Positions 48,828 through 61,261 of a stretch of 64,000 bases of DNA are shown here, piece after piece. The position numbers and the translations under genes were made by a program. Within the stretch, counting starts at the first letter, position 1, and the number at the start of each line of letters is the position of its first letter. The notes below the pieces were generated by a model that saw only the letters and a program-made list of their open reading frames with translations, was not told the DNA's origin and made no database searches. The stretch is from Nannocystis sp. (lineage in GTDB: Bacteria; Myxococcota_A; Polyangia; Nannocystales; Nannocystaceae): NCBI GenBank assembly GCA_016712315.1, contig JADJRG010000022.1, positions 930,001 to 994,000 on the forward strand, in the 5' to 3' direction.

Positions 48828-49775
48828 TCAGATGAACAGGCTCGAGATCGAGTCTCCGTGGTGGATCCGCCGCAGCGCCTCGGCCAGCAGCGGCCCCAGG
48901 CTACAGACCACGAGGCGGTCACAAGCCGCCTGACGCTCCTCTTGCGGGATGCTGTTCGTCACCCACACCTTCGTCAGCGGTGACTTATTGATCCGATCGA
49001 TCGCCGGCCCGGAGAGCACGCCGTGGCTGGCGAGCGCGTAGACCTCGCGCGCTCCCTCGTCGAGCACCGCCTGCGCCGCGTTGCACAAGGTCCCCGCGGT
49101 GTCGATGATGTCGTCGACGATGATCGCGCGCTTGCCGCGGACATCGCCGATCAGGTGCAGCACCTGGCTGACGTTCGGCGAGTCGCGGCGCTTGTCGATG
49201 ATCGCGAGCGAGCAGCCGAGCAGCTTCGAGTACGCGCGCGCGCGCTCCACCCCGCCGGCGTCTGGCGACACGACCACGGTGTCGTCGCCGCCGAGCCCAG
49301 CGTCGCGCAGCGGCTCGCGAAACACCGGCGTCGCGAAGAGGTGATCAAACGGGATGTTAAAAAAGCCTTGGATCTGCCCCGCGTGCAGGTCGACCGAAAG
49401 CACCCGGGTCGCCCCCGCCGCGGTCAGCAGGTCGGCGACCAGCTTCGCGGTGATCGGCGTACGCGGCTTCACCTTGCGATCCTGGCGGGCGTAGCCGAAG
49501 TAGGGGATCACCGCGACGATGCTGCCCGCGCTCGCCCGCTTGAGCGCGTCGATCATGATCAGCAGCTCCATCAGGTTGCGGTTCGGCGGCGAGCACGTCG
49601 ACTGCACGATGAAGCAGGTGACGCCGCGGACGTTCTCCCCGATCTCGACGAAGATCTCCCCGTCCGAGAAGCGCTCGACTCGAGCCTTGCCGGTCGGCAT
49701 ATCGACCGTCGCGCACAGCTCAGCGGCCAACGGAGGGTTCGAATTCCCGCTGAAGATGGCGAGGGTCTTGTTCAA
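48828..49775 (-). CDS. prs: Ribose-phosphate pyrophosphokinase
   Basis: A 315-residue enzyme making 5-phosphoribosyl-1-pyrophosphate for nucleotide, His and Trp synthesis. IPYFGYARQDRK, SVDLHAGQIQGFF and the PRPP loop VDDIIDTAGTL are diagnostic. The start is TTG at 49773-49775, supported by GGAGGAG 6 bases upstream and by NKTLAIFSGNSN matching the expected N-terminus. It follows the tRNA-Gln gene by 48 bases and probably shares its promoter. Confidence 0.97.
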   Translation of the reverse strand: MNKTLAIFSGNSNPPLAAELCATVDMPTGKARVERFSDGEIFVEIGENVRGVTCFIVQSTCSPPNRNLMELLIMIDALKRASAGSIVAVIPYFGYARQDRKVKPRTPITAKLVADLLTAAGATRVLSVDLHAGQIQGFFNIPFDHLFATPVFREPLRDAGLGGDDTVVVSPDAGGVERARAYSKLLGCSLAIIDKRRDSPNVSQVLHLIGDVRGKRAIIVDDIIDTAGTLCNAAQAVLDEGAREVYALASHGVLSGPAIDRINKSPLTKVWVTNSIPQEERQAACDRLVVCSLGPLLAEALRRIHHGDSISSLFI

Positions 49776-49823
49776 GGCGGGCTCCTCCGGCTCAGGCTTA
49801 CGCGAGGATTAAAGGGGAAGGAG

Positions 49824-49895
49824 TTGGGGCGGTAGGATTCGAACCTACGGTAGGCGGAACCAAAAACCGCTGGCTTACCACTTGCCGACGCCCCA
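49824..49895 (-). tRNA. tRNA-Gln (anticodon TTG)
   Basis: Read on the minus strand: acceptor TGGGGCG pairs with CGCCCCA, discriminator A, no encoded CCA. The D arm is GGCAAGTGGTAAGCC, the anticodon arm GCGGT-TTTTGGT-TCCGC with anticodon TTG and a T-T opposition at 31:39, and the T arm GTAGG-TTCGAAT-CCTAC. All arms pair. The strong promoter at 49932-49961 starts it, and prs follows; the same tRNA-Gln-prs order is familiar in Deltaproteobacteria. Confidence 0.93.
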
Positions 49896-49931
49896 GCAGC
49901 GAGTCGGGGGACCAACCTGCTGAACGCGCGG

Positions 49932-49961
49932 GTTATAGGGCCGGCGAAATGCGGCTGTCAA
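49932..49961 (-). promoter_or_regulatory. tRNA-Gln/prs promoter
   Basis: On the minus strand TTGACA (49956-49961) and TATAAC (49932-49937) are separated by 18 bases, the best sigma-70 pair in the window. The predicted start near 49925 lies about 30 bases before the tRNA 5' end. It should drive tRNA-Gln, prs, and probably rplY and pth. Confidence 0.8.
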
Positions 49962-50071
49962 CCGAGGGCATGACCCATGTGAGATCTCTGGCGCCGGCGG
50001 CGCCCCGATGCTCCCTCTATGTGTTAGCTTCCGGGCGCCGTCCCTAAAGACCGCGAGGAGAACCCCAGGCG

Positions 50072-51463
50072 ATGTCCCCCTCCCCCTTCCGACGAATTCT
50101 CTGTCTATCCACGCTGATCGCCGCCCTCGGCGCCGCGCCCACGCCAGTCCTCGCAGGCCCGCCGCCAGCGCCCGTGAAGGCGGCCAAGGCCCCCAAGAAG
50201 GGTGATCTCAACTTCGACCTGCCGATCCAGGAGTTCGCCCTGGCCAACGGCCTCCGCGTCTACGTCGTCGAAGATCACTCCACCCCCGGCTTCAACATGA
50301 CCCTCGCCTACAACGTCGGCTCGCGCGACGAAGAGGCCCAGCGCACCGGCTTCGCCCACCTCTTCGAGCACATGATGTTCGAGGGCTCGAAGAACGTCCC
50401 GCCGATGGGGCACCTCACCTTCGTCCAACGGGTCGGCGGCAACAACAACGCCTTCACGACCTACGACGTCACCGCCTACTACAACAACCTGCCGAGCCAG
50501 TACCTCGAGCTCGGCCTGTGGCTCGAGTCGGACCGCCTGCGCTCGCTCGAGATCACCGACGACAACTTCGAGAACCAGCGGAAGGCGGTCAAAGAAGAGA
50601 AGGCGATGCGGGTCGACAACGTCCCCTACGCCGGCGCCTTCCAGGACTTCCTCTCTGAGGCGTGGACCGGCTCCGGCTACGGACACTCGACGATCGGCAG
50701 CCTCGAGGACCTCGAGGCCGCCCAGACGGCCGACGTCCAAGCCTTCTTCAACAAGTACTACACCCCCAACAACGTCACCCTCGTCTTCGTCGGCGACGTC
50801 AGCGTCGGCGAGCTCCAGCCGCTGATGGAGCGCTACTTCGGCGACATCCCGCGCGGCCCCGAGCGCCCGCCGTCGCCGCCGACCGCCATCGACCGCAAGA
50901 AGCCGCTCGAGAAGGTCGTCGGCGACCCGCTCGCGCAGCAGGCGATCTTCGCGATCGGCTGGCACACCGTCGGCGAGAACCACCCCGATCGTTACGCCCT
51001 CGACCTGCTCGGCAACATCCTGCTCACCGGCGAGTCCGCGCGGATCCCCAAGATCCTGCAAGACGAGAAGAAGCTGGTCGCCTTCGCGGGCGGCGGGCAC
51101 CTCACCCTGCTCGAGGCGGGCCTGCTCTTCGCCCAAGCGATGCCCCTGCCGACCGCCAACTTCGACGCGATCAAGCAGGTCGTGCGCGAGGAGATCGAGA
51201 AGCTCCAGAAGAAGGGCATCAGCCCGCGCGAGCTGCAGAAGGCGATCAACAACCAGGTGATGGAGACAGTCTCTACCCTCGCGACCAACCAGGGTCGCGC
51301 GATGTCGATCGCGATGGGCGCCCTCCACCACGGCGATCCCAAGCGCGTGCTCACCGACCTCGAGAAGTACCAGCAGGTCACCCCGAAAGACATCCAACGG
51401 GTCGCCACCGAGTACCTCGGCACCTGGCTCACCCTCGAGATCCAGCCCAAGGCGGGCACGTGA
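50072..51463 (+). CDS. M16 metallopeptidase, catalytic subunit
   Basis: A 463-residue secreted zinc peptidase with a signal peptide (1-28). The inverted zinc motif HLFEH (96-100) in GFAHLFEHMMFEGS and the later QRKAVKEEKAMR, with the distal Glu ligand, identify an active M16B (processing-peptidase-like) member; an N-terminal half and a C-terminal half of similar fold are visible. It is followed 29 bases later by a second M16 protein that lacks the zinc motif, so the two probably form a heterodimer like other bacterial pairs. Likely periplasmic; substrate unknown. Confidence 0.93.
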   Translation: MSPSPFRRILCLSTLIAALGAAPTPVLAGPPPAPVKAAKAPKKGDLNFDLPIQEFALANGLRVYVVEDHSTPGFNMTLAYNVGSRDEEAQRTGFAHLFEHMMFEGSKNVPPMGHLTFVQRVGGNNNAFTTYDVTAYYNNLPSQYLELGLWLESDRLRSLEITDDNFENQRKAVKEEKAMRVDNVPYAGAFQDFLSEAWTGSGYGHSTIGSLEDLEAAQTADVQAFFNKYYTPNNVTLVFVGDVSVGELQPLMERYFGDIPRGPERPPSPPTAIDRKKPLEKVVGDPLAQQAIFAIGWHTVGENHPDRYALDLLGNILLTGESARIPKILQDEKKLVAFAGGGHLTLLEAGLLFAQAMPLPTANFDAIKQVVREEIEKLQKKGISPRELQKAINNQVMETVSTLATNQGRAMSIAMGALHHGDPKRVLTDLEKYQQVTPKDIQRVATEYLGTWLTLEIQPKAGT

Positions 51464-51492
51464 TCCGCTCATCAACGCCCCCAGAGGACGCC

Positions 51493-53037
51493 ATGAACAC
51501 CTCCAATACCGCCCGCAAGCAGCCCCTCGTCCGCCTCGCCATCTTCGCCGCGCTCGCCGTCGCCACGACCGCAGCCTGCGGGAAGAAGCAAGAGCCCGTG
51601 GTCATCCCCGAGCCGACGCCCGAGCCGCCGCCGCCCGAGCCCGTCGTCGAGGCCCCCAAGCGGATCTACCAAGACCCGCCGGCCCCGACCTCGCCGCGCC
51701 CGGTGCAGTTCCCGGACATCCAGTCCTTCACCGCCGCAAACGGCCTCCAGGTCTTCGTCGTCGAGAACCACGAGGTCCCCCTCGTCAGCGTCCAGCTGGT
51801 CGTCCGCGCCGGCACGATGGACGACCGGCAGCTCGCCGAGATGACCTCCTCGATGCTCGCGGAGGGCACCAAGAAGCGCAAGAAGGCCGACATCGACGAG
51901 GCGATCGAGTACGTCGGCGCCTCCCTCAACGCCGGCGCGGGCGTGCACGAGAGCTACATCTTCACCCGCGTGATCAAGCGCGACCTCGCGCTCGCCCTCG
52001 ATCTGATCGCCGATCAGCTGCAGAACCCCGCCTTCCCGGCCGACGCCCTGCAGAAGCTCAAGGACAAGGCCAAGACCGGCCTCAAGGCGATGAAGTCGGA
52101 TCCAGGCACCCTCGCCGACACCCTCTACGACATGGTCGTCTACCCCGCCGGTCACCCCTACGGGCGCCCGCTGCCGACCGACGCCGAGATCGACGCCGTC
52201 ACCCTCGAAGGCGTCCAGAAGTTCCACAGCACCTTCTATCGGTCCAACAACGCCTTCGTGATCCTCTCCGGCGACATCACCCAGACGGAGGCAGAGCCGC
52301 TCGTCACCAAGTATTTTGGCAAGTGGAAGCCGATCGAAGGCGAGGCGCCGCCCAACCCGCTCAACGCCTTCAAGGCCGACAGCTACAAGCACCCGACCAA
52401 GCTCCAGGTGCACGTCGTCGATCGCCCGGCCTCGGCGCAGTCGGAGATCCGCGTCGGCAACCTCGCGCTCGCCCGCAAGCACCCCGACTGGCTCAAGATG
52501 GAGATCGCCTCGACGATCCTCGGCGGCGGCAGCACCGGCCGCCTCTTCCTCGACGTGCGCGAGGAGAAGGGCCTCACGTATGGCATCTACTCCAAGCTCA
52601 GCGCCGGCCAAGCCCCAGGCACCTGGACGATCTGGACCAAGACCAAGACCAAGACCACGGGTGAGATGCTGAAGGCGATCTTCGGGCACATCGAGCAGAT
52701 GCGCGGCGCGCCGCCGACCGCCAAAGAGCACGAAGAGGCGGTCCGGCAGAGCGTCGGCGCGTTCCCGCTCCAACTCGAGACCGCCGATCAGATCGCCGGG
52801 CGGGTGAAGAACATCATCACCTACGGCCTGCCCCGCGACTACTACAAGACCTACCGCGACGAGCTCTTGAAGGTCGGCGCCGAGGACGTCCAAGTGATGG
52901 CCCGCAAGTACATGCTCAGCCGGCCGCACATCGTCATCGTCGGCACCGCCGCGAAGATCGAGGACCAGATCAAGGAGGCGCTCCCGGACGCCGAGATCCT
53001 CCTGTACGACACGGACCTCAACCGCGTCCAAAAGTAG
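51493..53037 (+). CDS. M16 peptidase-like lipoprotein, non-catalytic subunit
   Basis: A 514-residue lipoprotein (signal ending in TTAAC, then a Pro/Glu linker). The M16 fold is clear (ANGLQVFVVENHEVPLVSVQLVVRAG at the start of the first domain), but where the catalytic protein has HLFEH this one has MTSSMLAEG, so the zinc site is absent. The C-terminal half keeps GGGSTGRLFLDVREEKGLTYGIYS, the substrate-binding Arg/Tyr region typical of the inactive partner. AGAGGA precedes the ATG. The lipid anchor may hold the complex at the membrane. Confidence 0.93.
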   Translation: MNTSNTARKQPLVRLAIFAALAVATTAACGKKQEPVVIPEPTPEPPPPEPVVEAPKRIYQDPPAPTSPRPVQFPDIQSFTAANGLQVFVVENHEVPLVSVQLVVRAGTMDDRQLAEMTSSMLAEGTKKRKKADIDEAIEYVGASLNAGAGVHESYIFTRVIKRDLALALDLIADQLQNPAFPADALQKLKDKAKTGLKAMKSDPGTLADTLYDMVVYPAGHPYGRPLPTDAEIDAVTLEGVQKFHSTFYRSNNAFVILSGDITQTEAEPLVTKYFGKWKPIEGEAPPNPLNAFKADSYKHPTKLQVHVVDRPASAQSEIRVGNLALARKHPDWLKMEIASTILGGGSTGRLFLDVREEKGLTYGIYSKLSAGQAPGTWTIWTKTKTKTTGEMLKAIFGHIEQMRGAPPTAKEHEEAVRQSVGAFPLQLETADQIAGRVKNIITYGLPRDYYKTYRDELLKVGAEDVQVMARKYMLSRPHIVIVGTAAKIEDQIKEALPDAEILLYDTDLNRVQK

Positions 53038-53061
53038 GTCCTACAACCATCGCATCCGTCG

Positions 53062-53090
53062 AGGGCCCACGCGGAACAAGCGCGGGCCCT
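53062..53090 (+). terminator. Hairpin after the M16 pair
   Basis: AGGGCCCACGC (53062-53072) pairs with GCGCGGGCCCT (53080-53090) over 11 positions with one mismatch and a 7-base loop. It sits between the second M16 gene and glmS, and the following bases TTGGCGCGTT are only slightly U-rich. Confidence 0.5.
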
Positions 53091-53108
53091 TGGCGCGTTA
53101 GGGGTCAT

Positions 53109-54962
<1,854 letters not shown>

Positions 54963-54982
54963 CCAGTCGGAGCACCGACGAC

Positions 54983-55468
54983 TCACGCGTCATCGCGACG
55001 CCACGCCCCGGTCTTGCCGCCGCGCTTCTCGAGCAGGCGAACCGCCTCGATCTCCATCCCGCGGTCCATCGCCTTGCACATGTCATAGACCGTCAACGCC
55101 GCCGTCGAGGCCGCCGTCATCGCCTCCATCTCTGGCCCCGTGCGATCGATCGCCGCCACCCACACCTCGATCACCACCCCAGGCAGCCCCTCATCCAGCC
55201 GCAGCGTCACCTCGACCCCGGTGATCCGGACCGGATGACAGAGCGGGATCAGCCCCGGCGTCTGCTTCGCCCCCAGCGTCGCCGCCAGGCGCGCGACCGC
55301 GAGCACGTCGCCTTTGCCGACCGAGCCTGAGCGGATCCGTTCCAGCGTCGCCGCGGCCATCCGCACTCGCGCCTCAGCGCGCGCCTCTCGCGGCGACTCG
55401 GACTTCTCCGAGATCGTCACCATTTGGGCCTCACCATCGTGATTGAAGTGACTCAAAGGGTCGCTCAT
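54983..55468 (-). CDS. moaC: Cyclic pyranopterin monophosphate synthase
   Basis: A 161-residue MoaC, which with MoaA converts GTP to cyclic pyranopterin monophosphate in molybdenum-cofactor synthesis. KGDVLAVARLAATLGAKQTPGLIPLCHPVRITGVEV and RTGPEMEAMTAASTAALTVYDMCKA are the family signatures with the active-site Lys, His and Glu residues. ATG 55466-55468 gives SHFNHDGEAQMV, the usual start; longer in-frame starts were rejected. No other moa gene is near. It diverges from pntA with about 106 bases between. Confidence 0.96.
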   Translation of the reverse strand: MSDPLSHFNHDGEAQMVTISEKSESPREARAEARVRMAAATLERIRSGSVGKGDVLAVARLAATLGAKQTPGLIPLCHPVRITGVEVTLRLDEGLPGVVIEVWVAAIDRTGPEMEAMTAASTAALTVYDMCKAMDRGMEIEAVRLLEKRGGKTGAWRRDDA

Positions 55469-55574
55469 CGCCGCCACAGTACCCGGAAAGATCGCCACAA
55501 GGAGCGGTCCAAACCGCCCACAGATCCCCTCCGGCGTGATATCCATGGGCCCGCGCGCGGAGACCAGAGCGACG

Positions 55575-57158
<1,584 letters not shown>

Positions 57159-57173
57159 GAAGGTAGGACCGAC

Positions 57174-58610
57174 GTGCTCACACTTAGCCTCACCACCGTC
57201 CTCTACATCGCCGCCAGCGCCCTCTTTATCCTCAGCCTCAGCGGCCTCGGCCGCCAGGAGACCGCCCGCAGCGGCAACCTCTACGGCATCATCGGCATGG
57301 CGCTCGCGATCATCGCGGCCGCCTTCGGCGTCACGGAGATCCAGCGCGACCTCACCGTCGCCAACGTCCATGGCAGCGGCTTCGGCATGCTGGCCGCGGC
57401 CATCGTCCCCGGCGCGGTGATCGGCGCGATCTTAGCGGCGCGCGTCGCGATGACCGCCATGCCCGAGCTGGTCGCGATGTTGCACTCCTTCGTCGGCCTC
57501 GCCGCGGTGCTCGTCGGCCTCGCCAGCCACATCACGCCGCTCAAGGAGCTCACGGGCGCCGATCACACGATCCACGCGGTCGAGATCTTCGTCGGCGTCT
57601 TCGTCGGCGCCCTCACCTTCACCGGCTCGATTATCGCCTTCCTCAAGCTACGCGGCTCGATCGGCGGCAAGCCGCTGCTCCTCCCTGGCCGTCACCTCCT
57701 CAACCTCGCGATGGTGCTCGGCTCGGTCGCGCTCGGTTACCTCTTCCTCGGCGACCCCGCCCAGAGCCTCACCTGGCTGCTCGTGATGACCGGCGTCGCC
57801 TGCCTGCTCGGCGTGCACATGGTCATGGCGATCGGCGGCGCTGACATGCCCGTCGTCGTCTCGATGCTCAACTCGTACTCCGGCTGGGCCGCCTCGGCCG
57901 CCGGCTTCATGCTCGAGAACGACCTCCTCATCATCACCGGCGCCCTCGTCGGCTCCTCCGGCGCGATCCTGTCCTACATCATGTGCCAGGCGATGAACCG
58001 CTCCTTCATCTCCGTGATCGCCGGCGGCTTCGGCTCGGACGGCGGCGCGCCCGCGGCCGGCGGCGCCCAAGCGATCACCGGAGATCAGACCGAGATCAGC
58101 CCCGACGACACCGTCGAGCTGCTCCGCGAGGCCAAGAGCATCGTCGTCGTCCCGGGCTACGGCATGGCCGTCGCGCAGGCCCAGCACACCGTCTCGGAGA
58201 TCGCCAAGCTGCTGCGCAAGCGCGGCGCCGAGTTCCGCTTCGCGATCCACCCCGTCGCAGGCCGCCTGCCTGGCCACATGAACGTCCTGCTCGCCGAGGC
58301 CAACGTCCCCTACGACATCGTCCTCGAGATGGACGAGATCAACGATGATCTCCCGGACACCGACGTCGTGCTCGTCATCGGCGCCAACGACATCGTCAAC
58401 CCCTCCGCTCAGGACGATCCGTCCAGCCCGATCGCCGGCATGCCCGTGCTCGAGGTCTGGAAGTCCAAGACCGTCATCATCATGAAGCGCGGCCGCGGCA
58501 CCGGCTACGCGGGCGTTGAGAACCCGCTCTTCTTCAAAGAGAACAGCCGCATGCTCTTCGGCGACGCCAAGAAGACCGTCGACGGCCTGCTCACCAAGCT
58601 GCGCGAGTGA
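57174..58610 (+). CDS. pntB: NAD(P) transhydrogenase beta subunit
   Basis: A 478-residue partner of PntA. About eight or nine membrane helices (1-270) form the proton channel, and the C-terminal domain III binds NADP(H): VVPGYGMAVAQAQH, AGRLPGHMNVLLAEANVPYD, GANDIVNPSAQDDPSSPIAGMPVLEV and GYAGVENPLFF. The GTG at 57174 is preceded by GGAAGGTAGGACC. A near-perfect intrinsic terminator follows the stop. The pair uses the proton gradient to make NADPH; together with hppA it indicates control of proton and redox balance. Confidence 0.96.
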   Translation: MLTLSLTTVLYIAASALFILSLSGLGRQETARSGNLYGIIGMALAIIAAAFGVTEIQRDLTVANVHGSGFGMLAAAIVPGAVIGAILAARVAMTAMPELVAMLHSFVGLAAVLVGLASHITPLKELTGADHTIHAVEIFVGVFVGALTFTGSIIAFLKLRGSIGGKPLLLPGRHLLNLAMVLGSVALGYLFLGDPAQSLTWLLVMTGVACLLGVHMVMAIGGADMPVVVSMLNSYSGWAASAAGFMLENDLLIITGALVGSSGAILSYIMCQAMNRSFISVIAGGFGSDGGAPAAGGAQAITGDQTEISPDDTVELLREAKSIVVVPGYGMAVAQAQHTVSEIAKLLRKRGAEFRFAIHPVAGRLPGHMNVLLAEANVPYDIVLEMDEINDDLPDTDVVLVIGANDIVNPSAQDDPSSPIAGMPVLEVWKSKTVIIMKRGRGTGYAGVENPLFFKENSRMLFGDAKKTVDGLLTKLRE

Positions 58611-58637
58611 TCGACCCGCGGCTCGCCGCACCGGCCG

Positions 58638-58675
58638 CGCGTCGCTGCCACTTCGGCAGCGGCGCGTTCGTTTTT
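58638..58675 (+). terminator. Intrinsic terminator of pntAB
   Basis: CGCGTCGCTGCC (58638-58649) pairs with GGCAGCGGCGCG (58655-58666) over 12 positions with one G-T pair and a 5-base loop, followed by TTCGTTTTTA. The U-tract overlaps the stop codon of the convergent PHP gene. Confidence 0.9.
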
Positions 58676-59513
58676 AGGCCGCCAGCTCCAACCACGCGCA
58701 GAGACGCTCCGCGTAGCGAGCAGGCACGTCGATCACCGGGCGTGGCACCTCTGGCGCCGACGCCCCGTGAAAGTCAGAGCCGCCCGTGACCACCAGGTCC
58801 AGGTCCTCGGCCATCCGCAGCCACGTCTGCTGCTCCCGCGCGCCGTAGCGGCCATACAGCGCCTCGATCCCGTCGAGCCCCGCCGCCCTATGGCGCCGAT
58901 AGAACTCGCCGACGATCGCGAACGAGCGCAGCGTGTGCGGGTGCGCGATCGACAGCTTCGCCCCACACGCCCGCCCGAGCGCGACGCCTTCCGCGAGGCC
59001 GAGGCGCCCCACTGGCACGTCCGCCGGCCCACCGTCCTTCAGAAAACGATCGAACGCCTCACGCAGGCTCGTCACCACCCGCGCCGCCAGCAGCGCCCGC
59101 GCCACATCCGGTCGCCCTGGCGTGTGCCCCGCCGAATCACGCAGGATCGCCTCCGTATCGAGCTTCACCCCCAGCTTGGCGAGGCGCCCCACGATCGCCC
59201 CGATCCGCTCGCGCCGGCTCGCCATCACCTCGACCAAGCGCGCCCGCAGCGCCCGCTCGCCCTCGCCCTCCTGCACCCCATAGATCAGGAGGTGGATCGT
59301 ACGATCGCCCTCGCGGCAGCTCAGCTCGAGCCCACGAAGCACCGCGCACCCCGTGCCTGCGAGCGCGGCGGCGGCGGCGTCGTGCCCATCCAAGCTGTCG
59401 TGGTCGGTGAGGCAGAAGACCCGCGCGCCGTGGCGCGCCGCCTCGGTCGCCACTGCCGTAGGGGACAAGCTCCCGTCGGAACAGGTCGAGTGGCAGTGCA
59501 GCTCGAGCAACAT
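58674..59513 (-). CDS. PHP-domain metal-dependent phosphoesterase
   Basis: A 279-residue PHP phosphoesterase. LHCHSTCSDGSLSP (HxH at residues 6-8 with Asp13), FCLTDHDSLDGH, HTPGRPDVARAL, AHPHT and GGSDFHGA supply the metal ligands, as in the TrpH/YciV (RNase AM) group that removes 5'-phosphates from short RNA or cleaves 3',5'-bisphosphonucleotides. ATG 59511-59513, normal length. Its stop codon lies inside the pntAB terminator. Neighbours give no further clue. Confidence 0.88.
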   Translation of the reverse strand: MLLELHCHSTCSDGSLSPTAVATEAARHGARVFCLTDHDSLDGHDAAAAALAGTGCAVLRGLELSCREGDRTIHLLIYGVQEGEGERALRARLVEVMASRRERIGAIVGRLAKLGVKLDTEAILRDSAGHTPGRPDVARALLAARVVTSLREAFDRFLKDGGPADVPVGRLGLAEGVALGRACGAKLSIAHPHTLRSFAIVGEFYRRHRAAGLDGIEALYGRYGAREQQTWLRMAEDLDLVVTGGSDFHGASAPEVPRPVIDVPARYAERLCAWLELAA

Positions 59514-59560
59514 CGGCGGCAGCCTACACGAGACCGCCGCCGAAAGATGTGGGCAAGCGC

Positions 59561-60049
59561 TCAGCGCTTGCTCGCCGGCTGGCTCACCGCCGCCAGCGCG
59601 GCCGCCACGGCTTGGAGCACCTCCCGAGTGACCTCGATCTGCTCCTTCGGCACCCGCCCTAGCACCTTGCGGATCGCCTGCTCCACCGTCCCCGCGCGCA
59701 CCGCGTCGAGCTCCTTGCCCTTGGCGGTCAGGCTGAAGATCGCGCGCCGCCCGTCCTCTGGATCGGCGGTGCGCTTGAGCAGCCCGCGCGCCTCGAGGCG
59801 CTGGAGCACCCCGGTCAAGCTGCTCTTATGGACATGTAGGATCTGCGCCAACTCACCCGCTGAGATCCCGGGGAACTTCCCCGTCATACGGAGCACCAGG
59901 CGCTGCGGCCCGGTGACACCGATGCTCGTGTTCATCCGCTTCGAGGTCGAGTGCAGCCCGTGATCGACCGCCCACAGCAAGCGCATGAAGTCGAGGATGT
60001 CGCCGAGCACAGGCACGTCGCCGGGTTCAGTCTTGGATGGTTCCGCCAT
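59561..60049 (-). CDS. MarR-family transcription regulator
   Basis: A 162-residue winged-helix regulator. GVTGPQRLVLRMTGKFPGISAGELAQILHVHKSSLTGVLQRLEARGLLKRTADPEDGRRAIFSLTAKG is the MarR HTH and wing, with Arg in the wing tip and a DPEDGR loop. N- and C-terminal helices form the dimer interface. ATG 60047-60049 was preferred to a TTG ten codons upstream. It is 66 bases after the alpha/beta hydrolase stop and reads in the same direction, so it may control that gene or be controlled with it. Ligand unknown. Confidence 0.9.
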   Translation of the reverse strand: MAEPSKTEPGDVPVLGDILDFMRLLWAVDHGLHSTSKRMNTSIGVTGPQRLVLRMTGKFPGISAGELAQILHVHKSSLTGVLQRLEARGLLKRTADPEDGRRAIFSLTAKGKELDAVRAGTVEQAIRKVLGRVPKEQIEVTREVLQAVAAALAAVSQPASKR

Positions 60050-60114
60050 GGCGGGCGTAGACTGCCCCTGCTCGAACAAATTCGCCAGATATCGCCGGAA
60101 CCCTCAGGCCCTGC

Positions 60115-61170
60115 TCAGCGGACCTCTTCCGTCAGGAAACCACGCACCAGCCCGAGAAACCGCTCAGGCGCCTCCAAATGGGGTGAATGCCCGCACTCCG
60201 GCACGATCTCCTCGCGGAAGCGGCCCCCGGCGGCCGCGTAGCGCTGCAGCAGCGCCCGCGTCTGCCCGACCATCGGCTGCGGCGGGCAGATCTCCGGCCC
60301 GGGCCACCCAGGCACCGCCCCGAGCGATCCCAAGAAGCCGAAGTCGAAGAACGACGCGTCCGCCGCGATCTGATCCTCAGCGCCGCGGATCCACAGCACG
60401 GGCGGCCGCGGCTCGATCGCCACGAAGGCCGAAAGATCGAGGTACTTCGGCGACAGCGCGTTGTTCATGCCCCGCGTCCCTGGCGCCACACCAGGCCAGT
60501 TCTCCGAGGTCACCAGATCTCCCGGATAGAAGTCCTCACCGATCGCCATCTCGAGCATCGCGCTCACCAACGCCTCCTCACGCGCTGGCGTCGCTCGAAA
60601 CGGCGGCTTGAAGTAGAAGCTGTTGAGCACGTTACGCGGCGCCACCGGGCTCTCTGCGCCGCGCTCACCCGCGCGGAGCAGCGCCACGAACTCTGGGTTC
60701 GCGGTGCCGCCGCCCGAGCCGGCGAAGTCCGCGTGGCACGCGGTGCCCGCCAGATCTTTGGTACCGCCGAAGCCGAACGGCGAGATCGGCGCCTGCAAGA
60801 TCAGCGACGCCACGTCCGCCGGATGATCGATCGCGATCTGCAACGCGACCCCGCCGCCCACCGACCAGCCGAGCACGTGCGCCTGCCGCCCCGGAGCCAG
60901 CGCGGTGAGCAGCGCGTGCACATCATCGGCGAAGTCCCGCAGCCCGCGGGTAGCGTCGATCGGTCGCCGCTCGCTCTGGCCGAACCCCCGCAGATCGGGC
61001 GCGATCAGCCGATACCGATCGCCCAAGGCGATCATCAGCTCCTCAAAGAACGCCGAGCTCGAGACGTTGCCATGGATGAGCAGCACCACCGGCGCATCTT
61101 CAGGGCCGGCGGCGCGGTAGAAGGTACGGAGGCGGGGTGTCTCAATCGTCCTGGCGTCGATGCGGGTCAT
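60115..61170 (-). CDS. Alpha/beta hydrolase
   Basis: A 351-residue alpha/beta-hydrolase-fold enzyme. LLIHGNVSSSAFF is the oxyanion-hole strand, GWSVGGG carries the nucleophile Ser in GxSxG, the acid is in RGAEDQI, and the His in CGHSPHLEAP. DLRGFGQSERRP is the typical strand 4. An insertion of about 100 residues (FGFGGTKDLAG to LDLSAF) forms a large lid. GGAG lies 8 bases before ATG 61168-61170. Substrate cannot be inferred. The MarR-type gene follows it. Confidence 0.92.
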   Translation of the reverse strand: MTRIDARTIETPRLRTFYRAAGPEDAPVVLLIHGNVSSSAFFEELMIALGDRYRLIAPDLRGFGQSERRPIDATRGLRDFADDVHALLTALAPGRQAHVLGWSVGGGVALQIAIDHPADVASLILQAPISPFGFGGTKDLAGTACHADFAGSGGGTANPEFVALLRAGERGAESPVAPRNVLNSFYFKPPFRATPAREEALVSAMLEMAIGEDFYPGDLVTSENWPGVAPGTRGMNNALSPKYLDLSAFVAIEPRPPVLWIRGAEDQIAADASFFDFGFLGSLGAVPGWPGPEICPPQPMVGQTRALLQRYAAAGGRFREEIVPECGHSPHLEAPERFLGLVRGFLTEEVR

Positions 61171-61261
61171 AGTGAGCTCCAAGTGGGAGCTCGACTCAAA
61201 CACAGCTCGCCCCGTCTGGGTAGCCGGCTCGACGATCGCCCACGACGGGCGAAGACGCCCA

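Noticed and set aside
50105..53031. Two long minus-strand open frames opposite the M16 genes
   Set aside because: Antisense frames with Val/Asp/Leu-rich composition and no motif; the plus-strand peptidases are clear.
53038..53108. glmS-type riboswitch ribozyme
   Set aside because: Only 71 bases are available upstream of glmS and they contain a simple terminator hairpin.
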